Shown: piece by piece, positions 25,442-38,064 of the stretch
How the letters are laid out: the number at the start of each line of letters is the position of its first letter
How positions within the stretch are numbered: position 1 is the stretch's first letter
Assembly (NCBI GenBank): GCA_905331475.1
Contig: CAJNYU010000397.1
Location: forward strand, 85,534 to 149,533
DNA from: Rotaria socialis
Taxonomy: Eukaryota; Rotifera; Eurotatoria; Philodinida; Philodinidae
Length of the DNA: 64,000 nucleotides
Direction of reading: 5' to 3'
Notes under the pieces: generated by a model
The model's database searches: none
Told to the model about the DNA's origin: nothing
What the model saw: the letters and a program-made list of their open reading frames with translations, nothing else
Made by a program: the position numbers and the translations under genes

Positions 25442-26726
25442 TATTTCTTCGCTAAATTCAATTTCATTTCCAACTCTTGAAATATAACTTCTTCTCGTGC
25501 TCGCTTTTGCCTACATGAAAAAGAACTGATGTGATTGGTCCGATACGTGTAACCATTGCAAGTTCTATTCGTAAGAAGACGCTATCGATTAACTCAGATT
25601 TGTTTAATACATGATAAGGAAGAAAAGAAAATAACCCTCTAGTTATTAACCTTAAAGTGCTGGATATATCACAATTAATAATAAATGGATTTCTTCATTG
25701 TGTATATACATACTTGACTTTCAAGGAAAAGCTTTCTTTACTGAAAATTATCTTACTAAAAGCATAGAAAAAAAAATAATTACTTGTTTCTTTACAAAGA
25801 TAAACGTTTTCTGATCTATCCTTCGAGTATACTCATAATGTTAAATACTTAGCAACTGTATAGTATGCATATGTTTTCTCCATAAATATATCCAATCAAA
25901 AACTATAGCTAATCGAAGACACAATAACAAAATATTATCAGACTATGGATCTAGGTATTGTACTTCTTTATTCTGATCAGCAGCAAAAACTGACTTGGTA
26001 CAAATAATGCCATTTTCAATCTAAACTTGCATGTGATAATAAATGAATTATAGAAAGCTTATGCTTTCAGAATGACTATTCTGAAGCAACTTGTGAAGAA
26101 TATATATCGATAAGTGCAAAAGGAATCAATTCTTATTTCAATCATGATAATAAGTTGCTAATAGAAAATATTTCCGGTTGAAATCTCTCAAAGAAGTGAA
26201 AATAATATAAACTAATTCGTTAGTCTAAATTTTTCCGATGAAATGAAATGAAACTCAAGATAAGAACAGTAAAATTGTTCTGAAGTCAATTACGCGAAAG
26301 AAAATGGTTCACTTTTCCTGATTTTTTCTTATCCATTTCTGCACTACATCTACATCTGCCGTGTAACTTTTAACTAATTAACTTTTTCTAGAGATAACAA
26401 ATATCTTCAAAGTTGATGCATGCTAAAATATGTACACTATAATCTTTGAATCAATGTTCGTTTCTACGTAGAAAAAAAGCATTTTTCGTGTATTTTATCT
26501 ATGAGATTAAAATTATTAAGACTTGAAATTGTTCTAAATGTAATGTCATTCAAAGACTTCGACCTAGAAAATAAACTTAACAATAGTTAAACATTTATGA
26601 AATTTAATACTTTATAAAACAACTGTTTCATCGCATCGTTTTTTTCCTGTTATCAAAATATAATACTATCGAAAAACTTTTTATTCTGTTTTATTTAATA
26701 AGACAAAAGCAAACTGAAAACAAGAA
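25442..26726. other. Intergenic region between divergent parkin-like and lectin-receptor genes
   Basis: This 1.3-kb AT-rich stretch presumably holds both promoters. The first 69 nt next to 25441 are probably 5'UTR or additional coding sequence of the parkin-like gene. No ubiquitin-like or RING0-like exon was found on the minus strand. Confidence 0.45.
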
Positions 26727-29475
26727 ATGTTCGTCTTATTATTCTTTTTCTATTCTATTCATTTTGTAAATTCACTAAGTAGCCAAGAAGATTTATCAAT
26801 AACGAAATATTCTCAAACAGGTTGTTTAACGTTAAAATCAGATAAACAATTTATTGTTAATAATATTCAAGAAGATCCTCTACTACCTTATCAATCATTT
26901 TCTAGTTCACATATGACAATCGAATTATGTTTTCGTCTTTGTCGTCGATGGTTTATTTTAATGTTTAATAATCAAACAAATTGTATTTGCCTATATACAA
27001 TCAATAAGCCATATGAATTTAATGAATATTTAGGTGAATTTCTACCAGTTCACAATTGTACATTGAATTCTATTCAAATCTATTCATTAACGAATGAACT
27101 TTATGTACTACCATCATTAACATCATCAACAGGTGATGATTGGTCATTGGATGGTTGTTATTATTTGCATGGTATTCAAACAATGCGTGTCAATTTAGGT
27201 TTAAATCATGTTGACTATGTTCAAGCTATTGATTTATGTCGAAAACATTGTCAAAAAAATCGTCGTACAAATTATTTTTCATATTTTTTATCGCGTAAAA
27301 AATCTTGTTATTGTTTACCGATTAAAGTTTCTCAATCATTAAAACCGATTGCGTTACGAAAACCATTGATACATTGTTCATTTCTTCCATATATATGTCA
27401 TGGATTTTCAAATCTATGCGAAAAATATTATTCAAAAACCAATGTCGATACTTTAATTAAAATTGATGTACAAAACTATTGTTCAACATCAGATTCGATT
27501 TCATTTGTATTCGATAGAACATTATATATGTGTTTTACATCTATTTTACTTCGGACAATCAATATGAATTTTTCAATAATAAATAATGAAAACAAATGTT
27601 TACCAATATTTGTGAAAACTTATGAACAATGGAATTCTTTAATTCAATCATCGTGGCTAACAAATCAAAGAATATTTATTTGGATTGATGAAAATTCTCG
27701 ATATATTCGTAATGATTTATTTAAAATTGATAATCAGACGTTACTATCAAATAATATTTGTATTATCATTAATCGAACTGAATCGAATATGACTGCCTAT
27801 GAATTTATTCCATGTGATGATTTACAAGCGCCTGGTTATTTTTTATGTGCACAAAAACCACTTCCATCCGCTATTCTATATGAAGAAGAATTTCAAATGA
27901 TGTATGTCTCTTTAGATAAATAGGTTATTCTATATTATTCATGCCGGTATATCCAATCAGATAAGATCAGTTGTGTAGTTATTTTTATGAAATGTTAGAA
28001 AATCATAGAATTTTAATCAGACTCGGAGTATCATCACTTTGGAAATAGCCGGTAGTAAGATTCGAACTGAGGACTTCTGTAATCATGTGTCTAAAACATT
28101 TGCACTAATACGGTGACACAAAATATAAGATGCTAACAGATTGACTGATCCTTGATTGGACGCGCATAAAAATGGAAATCTATTTCCTAAATACTAATTC
28201 AACGTTACAGATTCGTACACTTCGTTTTGACTTCTATGATAATCGGATCATTTTTAATTACCCAATTTTTTTAAAACTTCATCTTAGACTTTCTCATTTA
28301 TTAGAAGTACGAAAAAAATAAGTTACTGTTATTTTTCTCAATTTAGAAATAATGACTCTGACGTATTGGTTGATGAAATTTTATCTTGCCCATCAGGATT
28401 TGTTTTATTTAATAACTTTTGCTACTATGTTCATTCATCATTTATTTATAATATTCGATTTGGTGAACGTTTATGTTATAATGAGTATTCCAATAGTACA
28501 TTGGTTAAATACGATTCGCATGAATGGGGAAATATAAATGCAACGCGATTTCTCGGTAGAACATTCACCGACATATTAATTGAGACTTTTTATTATTTAT
28601 TAGAAAATAAATTACATTCTGAATCAATAGATGAATCGAATAGAAAATATTGGTTACGATTACTTTTCGGTGATAAAAATGATCCGAACGAATGTGTTTT
28701 ACGTTATTTTGCTCGTTCATCTGGCGCATTTACAATATTTTATCGTTGTAACAATGGTGGCCATCCTGTATGTCAATGTGAACCCATCCGAACAAAAACT
28801 CCAAAAATAATACCCATTAATGTAAATATATCTAATGAAAATAGTTCACGAATTGAAATACAAGCGGAAGAAATACACACAACTTTAGTAACACAAGCAA
28901 ATTTTCTAAATGACACCGAAATGTTAACTTTATCGAATGAAACTAATGTACCATTGTGTGAAAATTGTACAAGACATCCCATGATTGACGAAGATCTCAC
29001 TATTAATATGATTAAAATTTCTTCTTCGTCTTACAATAATGCATTGATTGAAACTGTTCCTGGACGACAAAAGAATAAATTTTCAAAATATCTACCATTT
29101 ATAGTTATTCTTATGGGTCCAATTTTAGCACTTGTTATATTATTTATTGCGATCGGTTTTCTTATTTATCATTTACGACGACAACGACCTGATCCATATA
29201 CACCAAGAAGTAGTATAGTAGGTGCTAATCGAACAAAACGTTCATCAACAATTGCGACGACAAGTGATATGCCAAGTACATCGGCAGCGGTATACACGCG
29301 TTTAAGACTTTCAGAACTTGCATTCGCAGTGACTGATACGTATATCCCTGTAGATAATTCAACTCCAAATGATGATAATTTTGAACTTCTGCCTACAACA
29401 CAAGTGCAAGTAACAAATGATGAAAATAAAATTCAAGAAGATGACGAAGACCTAATATATGCCACAGTACAGTGA
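26727..29475 (+). CDS. Type I membrane receptor with WSC-like and C-type-lectin-like domains and a C-terminal ITIM
   Basis: Two exons, 26727-27901 and 28347-29475, joined by a GTATGT...TTTAG intron that restores one continuous frame (767 aa). Signal peptide at about 1-17. Two Cys-rich blocks, about 30-120 and 140-220, have the C-x3-C...C-x-C spacing of WSC-type modules (ELCFRLC...CICLY; DLCRKHC...CYCLP). A lectin-like stretch (~255-380) ends GYFLCAQK. A second C-type-lectin-like domain (~406-536) opens CPSGFVLFNNFCYY and ends VCQCEP. A Thr/Asn-rich stalk follows, then one transmembrane helix (~640-667) and a basic stop-transfer (HLRRQR). The ~100-aa tail ends ...LIYATVQ: Leu761-x-Tyr763-x-x-Val766 fits the ITIM consensus (I/V/L/S)xYxx(L/V). 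A second tyrosine, VYTRL, lies upstream in the tail. It probably sits at the cell surface and signals through tyrosine phosphorylation; the ligand is unknown. WSC and lectin calls rest on spacing, not a search. Confidence 0.8.
28048..28118 (-). repeat. tRNA-like fragment (pseudo-tRNA or SINE head) in an intron
   Basis: On the minus strand a B-box-like AGTTCGAATCT follows, at about tRNA spacing, an A-box-like TATTAGTGCAAATG. The ends do not form a 7-bp acceptor stem and the anticodon stem is poor, so it is not a functional tRNA. It lies inside the intron of the lectin receptor, antisense to it. A SINE or tRNA relic is the likeliest explanation, with low confidence. Confidence 0.25.
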
Positions 29476-29656
29476 CCTCTATATAGGCGAAAATGATATT
29501 CGATTCGCTTTTTTGTAAAATTTTAATCATTCGTTGATTGATCATCTTTCAATTATTAACAGCAAACCACATAATTTACATTCTTATTTTTTTTTAAATA
29601 AACAGAATAAAATATTGATTGCATGTAAAATTTCATTTTTCGTTCTATTTTTACAG

Positions 29657-30311
29657 ATGTCTTTACCAGGAAAAAAGACGCGAGATTTATCACAATTACC
29701 AACACTCAGTTATGATATTAAATTAAATTTACCAGTAAATGTTGATAGTAATCCACAAGAAATATCTTTCTTGGATTTAATTGCTAATGATTCAAAATTA
29801 GTAAGAACAAATATTGTCGTTTACTTGCTAGTTTCTATTTAAATCATATCATTTTCTATCTAGAAAAATGATAAAGAAAGTTTGGAACTGGTACTTAGTT
29901 CTTATGTGAAAGCATGCGGGAAACAAAGTGTCAAAGAAATTCTTGCTGAACGTGATGTAAGTTTTATTTATTTTTTCTTTTATTTTTTTAAGTATTAATG
30001 ATTTGCTTGTTTATTTTTTCAGACTATGAGTGAAGATAATGCATCATTATCTAATACAATTCGTGCATTAATGGATTACAATGATCAACAAAATGCAAAT
30101 TTAGGTGTTGGTTATAATGATCCAGAAGATGATGATTCTTTTATTGATGATACAACAGCTGCACAAGATATAATACCTAAAAACATGACAAATGAACGAG
30201 ATGGATTTTATGTTAATGAAAAACATCAGCCAATTAAAGCGCGATATTTAAGTGAATCAAGTTCACCAGGTAGTGAAGATGAAGCGGGCGAGGCAGATGA
30301 AAGTGACGACG

Positions 30312-30342
<31 letters not shown>

Positions 30343-33151
30343 TGATGAATCAATTGAAAGTGAAAAAGAAGACCAACAAAAGAAAGTCATTAACAATGTA
30401 TGTATTGTTTACGAGAAAAACCTTTTTGTTAATATTTATTTTCTTATTGATTAGAATCAGGAAGATTTAAATGAAAAAGTAAGCTACGATGATTCTAATA
30501 TATAAAAGAATTTTATTTATCATGTGTTTAGAATGCAAAACAGATGAAAACAGATGACAATTCAATTCCAAAAGTGCCCAATATTAAACGAAAACGGTAT
30601 GTAACCTATAAACTGATTCATATGAAATGATAGTAGCAAACATCGAGTAATTATTTTAATTAAACCATACTCTACTCTTTCTCTGATCCTATCGCAAAGA
30701 GGACCAGATTCATCGCGTAACTGTTAGCATAAAAAACAAAACTGTTTCGTTTATTTAAAATTAAAATCAGCTCGTTCTAGTAGTTAAAACGATCCTATAG
30801 AAAAAGAGTCCAATGTAATTTGAATTCTTAACTATTTTAGAAGTATATCTGAACTTGAGACAGCTTCGTTAACAACCAAAACTGACGATCAAATCAATAA
30901 TAACAAACCAACTGAAGAATCTGTCAAAAAAGTCAAAAAAGTAAATGAAACTACAAATGAACAATTAACACAAAATTTAATGAGTTACGTTTTACCAAAT
31001 GAAATGGACACTGATATTAAACCTGCTATTGAAAAACTGGCCAAAGTTAGTATTTAAAGATGTGTAATAAATAAAGTTGTTATGTTTTTTATTATATAGT
31101 CAATATTATCTGATCCAACAAGTACAAATATTCAAAAGAAAGTAGAACGTCTTTTTGAATCAACTGTTTGTCGAGAATTACTTGAGTAAATTAAATTTCA
31201 ATTCTTTTTTTTTGTTTTTTTTTGAAGAAAAACTTCTTTTAAACTCATTTTTCTTTTAAGTTTGATTAAAAAACTTCATCGTCATACAAATGCAAATCGA
31301 CAATTAGTATTTGATATTTTAAGTACAAAAATTGGCATTTCTCCTTTATTATTAGTAACACGTGGCCGATTATTATTGTTGAATGATTACGAGCCATTAA
31401 CAACGTCAAAATCATTAAATGAGCTGAAAGAAAAATTAAAACTTGAAATCAATCGTTCATTAGAGTCTCATATACAAGCACACAATGAAGCAATAAAGTT
31501 CGTTGATTTCCTGAAACTGTACCATTGAACTGTTTTGCTTTTTATTCTCCAGAGAATGGCAAAAGAAAATGGTGGAAAATCCATCGAAGGAAAAATATCG
31601 AGGACCAAGAAAAAATTTTCGTTTATACAAAACAATAAAGTATTTTGAAAAAAAAAGATTAGTTAGTTGCTTATTTGTTTCTACATGATTTTATTTTTAA
31701 GTGAATTAATTATTCGTTGTATTGATTGTAAACTTGAAACGATGACAGTTCTGGATTCGGATTCATTAGAATTATTTATTCATGATCATATTGTACCACT
31801 TTGGGAAAAACCTGGATGGATGACAGCAAAGTATGTATTCATTTTCTCATAGTCGTGCGAGAGATTTTTCAGAAAAATCAGAATCTAGAAAATAGTCGAA
31901 ATTAATGCCATGACTTTTTTTTTTAACTTTGTTACTTGTTTAAGAAAGTACTTTCTTCGTAACAACAACAAGAACAACATGATTAGCATAATAAGAAATG
32001 AGTGGTTTCATAATGAAAGCAAATTTTCTTCAATACATTGAACCTTTTCTTCACTTGAAAAGTAAGAAGTACAAAATACAAGACAAGAAAGTTTAAATCC
32101 ACAGTGGCTTTTCGTTTTCTGATTTGCAAAAATTGTTTAACGAATATTTACGAATCAATTTCATTTATTTTTCATTAGAAAGATCATTAGTGAAGTTATC
32201 AGAATTGAATATCGACCATTAAGAGATACAAATCCAATAGTAATTCAAACATCACAAGTAAAACTTTTCATTTAAACAACGCGATTCTTAATGATCAATT
32301 TTGTTTCATATTATTAGGCAGCTCGAGTTACACCCGCTCCTCCGGTAGCTGAACGAATAAGAAAAGATTCTCAAACAATGCCGACACCACCGCAACCCCC
32401 GCCACCATCAACAAAAACATCACACGTTAATCATCCACCAAAAGTGTCAAATCCTAGTCTACCACCAGCGACGGCATCTACAAAACCATCAAATCCTGGT
32501 CTACCACCAGCAACGGCATCTGCAAAACTATCAAATTCTAATGTAGCAACACAACAAACACAATCGAAAATATCAAATACTAATACATCATCAGTAGTCA
32601 ATACAACAAAAGTCGTTTCTCAACCTCAAAATTTGAAAACAACTGAAAACAAACCTTCAATACAACCAGTTACAAATCAAGCTCATGGAAAATCATTAGA
32701 AATGGCTACACGTGTTACAACTAATACTATTAAACAACATGCATCACATTCACTATCATCTGAGTCAACACCTATTCAAGTATGTTTATTTTATCATATT
32801 AATTTTTCCTTCATGTTTATTTTTATTGTTTCAGCTTTCTGAACAGTTATTCAGTAAACATAATAAATCTGATATTGTTCGCCCAATAGCAAAGCCAGCT
32901 ATCGCTTCTCCCATCTCACTATCTGACTCACCAACTAAACGCAACTCAACACAAAACCCATCAACTGTTATTGATCTTACTATGGATTTATTTCCTCACT
33001 ACAAAAAACATGCAAATGAATCATCGAAACAAAATACTCATGCTTCATCACATAAAGATTCATCACAACGCTCAACTTCTTCATCTACATCATCCCCAAT
33101 TCTATCTAAGCAACAGCCGCAACAACAGCAGCAGCTACAACAGCAGCAGCT

Positions 33152-33196
<45 letters not shown>

Positions 33197-34353
33197 GCAG
33201 CAGCACCAACAACAACAACAGCAGCAGCAGCACCTACAACAACAGCAGCAGCAGCACCTACAACAACAACAGCAGCAGCAGCAGCACCTACAACAACAGC
33301 AGCAGCAGCTGCAACAACAGCAGCAACAACAGTTTGCTACAAAAGTACCAACTGAAAAATCTCCAGCTGGATCTTTTCTTAAAGAAGCACTTCTCATTGG
33401 TTCATCATCACCCAAAATTTCTGGTTCACCATTAACTGTTGATAATATGCTTAATAAATCGCTTAATAGTCCAAAAGCTAATGCAAACGCATCAGCTATG
33501 AAAACAACAACACCAACAACATTACAAAGTCCAACAAATCAGGCGCAACGTTCGTCTGGATCAAGCAAAAGTAGTTCAAATCGTACTTCAACTGATTATT
33601 CTCATCATCGATCTGATCAGCATGTTAGTTATTTTTTCTCTTAAAAGAAAGTACAATTGGTCTCTGTTTAATCTTTAATTTAGGCTCAACAACAAAAACG
33701 CTCGTCATCGTCAAATCGATCACAACCAAATACACCATTATCCCCTATTATTTCAACCTCATCTCGACGTTCAACAACAGGATATTCTGCTACACAAGAT
33801 CAACAGGTAAATCAATTCGTTTGAGAGGCTGGACAGTAGTTTAAGTTTATTTAAATATCGAATCTTTCGAAATTTATGTTGCGTTCGAGACATGTATCGA
33901 AGTTCAATGACGGTTTGATTTAAGATATTACTTAATTAGTTGAAACTATCTCAATGATTTTGTTTACTGCTAACCTGAAAGAGTCAGCTTCGACAAACTC
34001 TAATAGTATAATTTCGAAAGTTTCCGGTGACAATGTGATAAGATCTTTCTAAATGAAACTCAACTAGGTAGCTTTTTCAAATATTCTACTGTTTAATCAA
34101 TTCTTTGTAGACAAACCGTGGTCTTTCATCGCAAGTCGGAATTCCAGCAGGACTAACACAATCAATTCAGTGGGATCAAGCAACACTACAATTAGCTGCT
34201 GCTGCTTTAGCTAATCCTCAATTACTTAATTCATCGGTATTTGATCCCAGTTTATTTAATTCAGTTTTTGCTAGTGCTGCAAATATGGTCTCACCTAATC
34301 AATCATCACGTCAACATAATTCACAAAATACGAATAATAATCGACGAACTTAA
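29657..34353 (+). CDS. UBN1: Ubinuclein (HIRA histone H3.3 chaperone complex subunit)
   Basis: Ubinuclein is the nuclear subunit of the HIRA complex that deposits histone H3.3 independently of replication. Fifteen exons give 1046 aa: 29657-29800, 29864-29956, 30023-30397, 30455-30478, 30532-30596, 30841-31045, 31100-31185, 31261-31497, 31553-31639, 31702-31830, 32179-32257, 32318-32779, 32835-33623, 33684-33806, 34111-34353. The HRD/NHRD motif that binds HIRA's WD40 domain lies at about 105-150 (DDSFIDDTTAAQD...NERDGFYVN). An acidic Asp run follows at about 175-190. The helical ubinuclein middle domain, about 280-490, includes LFIHDHIVPLWEKPGWMTAK, matching the family's VKPLWPxGWMQ signature. 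The C-terminal half is Pro/Ser/Thr-rich with a Gln/His run at about 754-829 (CAA/CAG repeats 33109-33333) and a final alanine-rich helix. A splice acceptor (TTTTTACAG) directly abuts the ATG, suggesting a 5'UTR intron or spliced-leader addition. The length is close to human UBN1. Confidence 0.93.
30303..30348 (+). repeat. GAC/GAT coding microsatellite (poly-Asp)
   Basis: Tandem GAC then GAT codons within ubinuclein exon 3 encode an acidic Asp run just after the HIRA-binding motif. Acidic tracts are common in histone chaperones. Confidence 0.85.
33109..33333 (+). repeat. CAA/CAG coding repeat (poly-Gln with Leu/His interruptions)
   Basis: Irregular CAA/CAG codons with periodic CTA or CAC interruptions, in frame within ubinuclein exon 13. 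The mixed codons suggest it is an old, moderately stable tract. Confidence 0.9.
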
Positions 34354-35386
34354 TTTAACGAACTAAGAAAAACAATATCTACTCTTTTTTTTCCTCCTAT
34401 GTACTGTGATGTTAATATCGCATTTCCTTAGACAATGTGTTGTCTGTGTGTAAAAAATTTTTTTTTCTCGTTATGTATGTTTTTCTCGGTGATTCGATCA
34501 AATATTCAACATTATTTTGTAAATTACGTGTTCATTTTTTTTGTACAAATAAGAAGAGTATACTTTGATGTTAAAAATTCTCTATGAACATACTAAATAT
34601 CTCATTAATATGGTAACTGTATGATTAAAAACTAAAATGTTCCGAGGGATGAAAGATGGAAACTTAAATTAATATTGATTAAGTTAGGATATAAATAGTA
34701 TGAGAGAATATTCAATATGCAAACTGAAACTTATTTATAGTAAATTTCTATAAGAACTAATTTATGCATAGACTAAAAAGAATAATGAGAAAACAGAATT
34801 TTGTTTTTCATGAGGAATGCATTGATGATTAGAAAATCTTCTAGACTTGCTTTTACTACATTTCTTATTCTTGATAATGAAATCACAGTCATGATGCTGG
34901 TGATCTTTCGTTTTGACGATATCTCTACAAAATATTTTTATGAATATGTAAGTTTTTCATGAAATAAATATAGAAATTGATTGAATGGGTGAAAAGTTAT
35001 TCAATATTCATGTGTCAATCAGACTTGTCGAAGCTACAGATTGTTTTCTTTCTGCGTCAAGAAAAACACATGTTCTTGAAATATAGAAAATTATCAATAT
35101 TGAATTTTCTTGTGATAGACAAAGCCGATATAGAAATTAAAGGAAAGAAAGTTACAACTTAAATTCAGTGTATTTAGTATGGTTTAGACGAACATTTTCA
35201 TCTCAATAAACTTTGTAAGCGACTAAACACATTCGTTTATTGCTTCTTTTTTATCAGATCGGAAAATGATTTGTTTTAAAGAGTTCATGAAGTAAGGATA
35301 GATATTACATCGACAGTTTTTAACAATATATGAAACAAAAATTGTCTAGTCAGTCCACTAACAAGTGTAGTTAATATATCATAGTA
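34354..35386. other. Intergenic spacer downstream of ubinuclein
   Basis: Contains the ubinuclein 3'UTR (T-rich, near 34380-34560) and AT-rich sequence. A 61-codon plus-strand frame at 34977-35162 has no supporting features. Nothing else is recognised. Confidence 0.4.
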
Positions 35387-35890
35387 CTAATGGTGATTGT
35401 AAAGATATTGGCCCATGCAAGCAGCTGCAGAAGATTCAGATTCTTTGTCTGTTACGCTGTATTTGTCAGCATTAAGCATGTTGTACATAGGACTTTGATG
35501 TTGATTAGTAATATCATACTCACTGGTATTATTATTGTGTCGAAAACATCTGCATATAGAAGCAAATATTACACATATCATAAAAATCGAGCAAGCAACA
35601 AGCAAATATAGAATAGAAACATTTGATTGTAATGATAGAGACGTTGTTAGATCACTGTTAGTATGCCAAACAGTTGTTGTCGTTGTTATATTCTTTCCAT
35701 TTAATCTTGTAATTATGATTGTTTCAAAATCGAGGCTTTTCATCGATATTAATCTCCTCGATTCAGTAGAAAGAGTTCTTGCTCGAGTAAACTTCGCACT
35801 TGATTTTAATAATAATGTGATGTTCATACGAGCATTAATATTCTTTGTTCTTGAGTTGACTGCTGTAGTTCTGGCTATGGATATTGCCAT
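35387..35890 (-). CDS. Predicted small single-pass membrane protein, unknown
   Basis: The open frame encodes 167 aa. The N-terminal half is Ser/Thr/Asn-rich and basic with N-glycosylation sequons (NIT twice). It is followed by one hydrophobic helix at about 95-117 (ILYLLVACSIFMICVIFASI), a short Cys/Arg segment (CRCFRHNN) and an acidic Ser-rich tail. No domain is recognised. An acceptor-like site (catatag) lies at 35923-35929, with the frame open from there to the ATG (IDSVTLLISI). A 5' exon, perhaps completing a signal peptide, is therefore possible. The opposite strand is also open for 138 codons; the minus frame is preferred because of its TM-plus-sequon layout, but confidence is moderate. 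Confidence 0.45.
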   Translation of the reverse strand: MAISIARTTAVNSRTKNINARMNITLLLKSSAKFTRARTLSTESRRLISMKSLDFETIIITRLNGKNITTTTTVWHTNSDLTTSLSLQSNVSILYLLVACSIFMICVIFASICRCFRHNNNTSEYDITNQHQSPMYNMLNADKYSVTDKESESSAAACMGQYLYNHH

Positions 35891-38064
35891 GATTGAAATT
35901 AGTAATGTAACTGAGTCAATAGCTATATGTATCCCTTTATTTCTCCGTTAATACTGGTATATTTTCTTTAGCTGATGTTAATGTAAATAAAACTAATTTC
36001 TCATGGTTATTTGCAAAAGAATCGTTATTCTTTATCTGCTTTGCAGTATTTTTAATATTAAAAAGTTCTTTTGTGAATTGTATTATAGATTAATAAACTA
36101 TAACAAAAAAAGTCACATCAAAAACATTGAGCTAGAACATTGTAACAAAAGTATGACGAAAAGAATAACATGATTTAGCTTTTGTTTATTCAAAAAAATG
36201 ATAAACGCATAGTTACAAACCGCAAAAAAAAAACAAAATAAGTATTAGAAGTTTTATCCATCAAAACTAAATTTGAGATTTTCATGGGCAACAAAAACTA
36301 GAAAGAAAGTCGTTTTTCAATAATTATCACAGGGAAGATATCAATAAGAACAGGAGTAAAGAAATTTTCATGAAAATCTGTGCGACATATATTAGTAACT
36401 GTTCGATTTTTTTCATTGGCAAAGGCTAGGATATACGCTATGTAATGATGGACGCATAAAAATTTAAGTCATTTTTGACTATGCGTATATTAGTTATAAC
36501 ATCGGAATATGTCTTCAATCTAAATGATGATGATAATAAAGAAATTTGATTGAATCCCGAACGTTTCTTTGTTCAAATAAATGATCTGAAAAACAAGAAC
36601 TCGGCGTGACATTTTAATAATAATTGTAATTACGAAGATCAGGAAATAATTATTTGATTTTAACAAACAAAACAAATTCCTGATCCAACTAATTTAATCA
36701 GCCGGCTGACCATCGTTTACCTATGAAATCCTCTTAGCAATGAGTCTCGGATGTAATTTTCTATATTTAATATAAGTCGTATTCAGTACGCCATGAGCCT
36801 GCTGTTTTAACGGATTCTCAACTGAGAATCCGTTATAGATGAAAATGGAATATTCTTCATTGGACAAAAAATTTCTCTTCATTATCCAACCTACTGTTTT
36901 TTGACTCGGATTGCTTATGTGACGTCGATGACAAGTATTAACTAGATCCCATCAAATATGCATGCTGTTTTAACTAATGGCATGTAATTGAATTTTCCTT
37001 TAGAATTCAACCTCTTCTAACCTGTCTATTATAGCATTTCAAAGAGAGTTCTATATGCCAAATCCCGGCTAATTCAGCTCAGTCTACGCCTAGAACCAAT
37101 GTATTTCATTCGCGTTCTCCTCATGTGAATTTTAATTAAATTTTAAATCGGTACTCTGACACAGCCATCAAATCAATTAAATGCTAGCCTGATAATTACT
37201 TATCTTTCAGCACTAAAAAATGCTTTGCTTACGTCTGTGCAAACTACAAATCAGCTATACAATAGCAATATTATTATTTTTTTAAGTGTTTCATTGTGAT
37301 ACTGTATTTAAACTTTCAACAATATTTATTCTAATTGAAAAGCAAAGCACGTAAAAATATGTCTAATTCATAAAATATTTTTCATTGCCTTGATCGCATT
37401 TCTCGAATATGTACGAACAATTAGAGTAATAATTCTACTAAACAACATTTTGATCTAATTATTCTACATTAGAACTTGAGATTTCTTCATGTAAGAGTAA
37501 ACACACTTTTATGTAACATGGGATTATAAAAACATCTGTGGGTTATTTTGACATACAGAATTGATAAAAATTTTCTACTTACTTGTTCAATCTGTTGCAA
37601 TGAGTAGCTATTAGCTTTCTACATATAACTCATACCGTTTTGTTGGCTGTTCACATAGAACTAAAGATAGTAATTTCGCAATCGTAGGCATCAGCCATCT
37701 CATACACTCGCCGACTGCCAAACTTGTCAACGTTTTTTTATTACGAAACTTTTTCAATGAAACCAATCAGTTGTATATGTGTCCTGTCATCATTCTTATT
37801 TATACATCTGACATTTGAATTAACATATGTTTACATATTATTGACTCTTTATACATATCTCTATTACTTAGGTGTGCGATCTAGTGAATTCAATTACGCT
37901 ATATATGACATAAGTAGTACTTAACAATACAAAAATAATATCATTTGCAGAATTTTCTTATGGTTTGGTTGTACTTACAAAATATGATATAAATATTTAA
38001 TTAATATATAGTCACATATTATTCTGTTTCTATTATTAAAACTTAGTTCATAAATAAAAATGAG
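35891..38064. other. Intergenic spacer with one perfect palindrome
   Basis: No supported gene. A 66-codon hydrophobic frame at 37724-37924 (+) lacks an upstream ATG context and is probably chance. A perfect 13-bp inverted repeat is present at 36808-36835. Confidence 0.45.
36808..36835. repeat. Perfect 13-bp inverted repeat with 2-nt loop
   Basis: TAACGGATTCTCA, then AC, then its exact reverse complement. It could be a cruciform-prone site, a terminator-like hairpin or the footprint of a palindromic element. No run of T follows and no gene ends nearby. Confidence 0.85.

Noticed and set aside
28366..29475. Second lectin-like frame as an independent gene
   Set aside because: It has no ATG start (TTG), sits behind a clean acceptor, and joins in phase to the 26727 exon, so it is exon 2 of one receptor gene.
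33038..33415. Poly-Cys minus-strand frame
   Set aside because: Antisense shadow of the ubinuclein CAA/CAG tract.
35535..35951. 138-codon plus-strand frame opposite the small membrane protein
   Set aside because: Overlaps antisense. The minus frame has the more credible sequon-TM-tail layout, though this is not certain.
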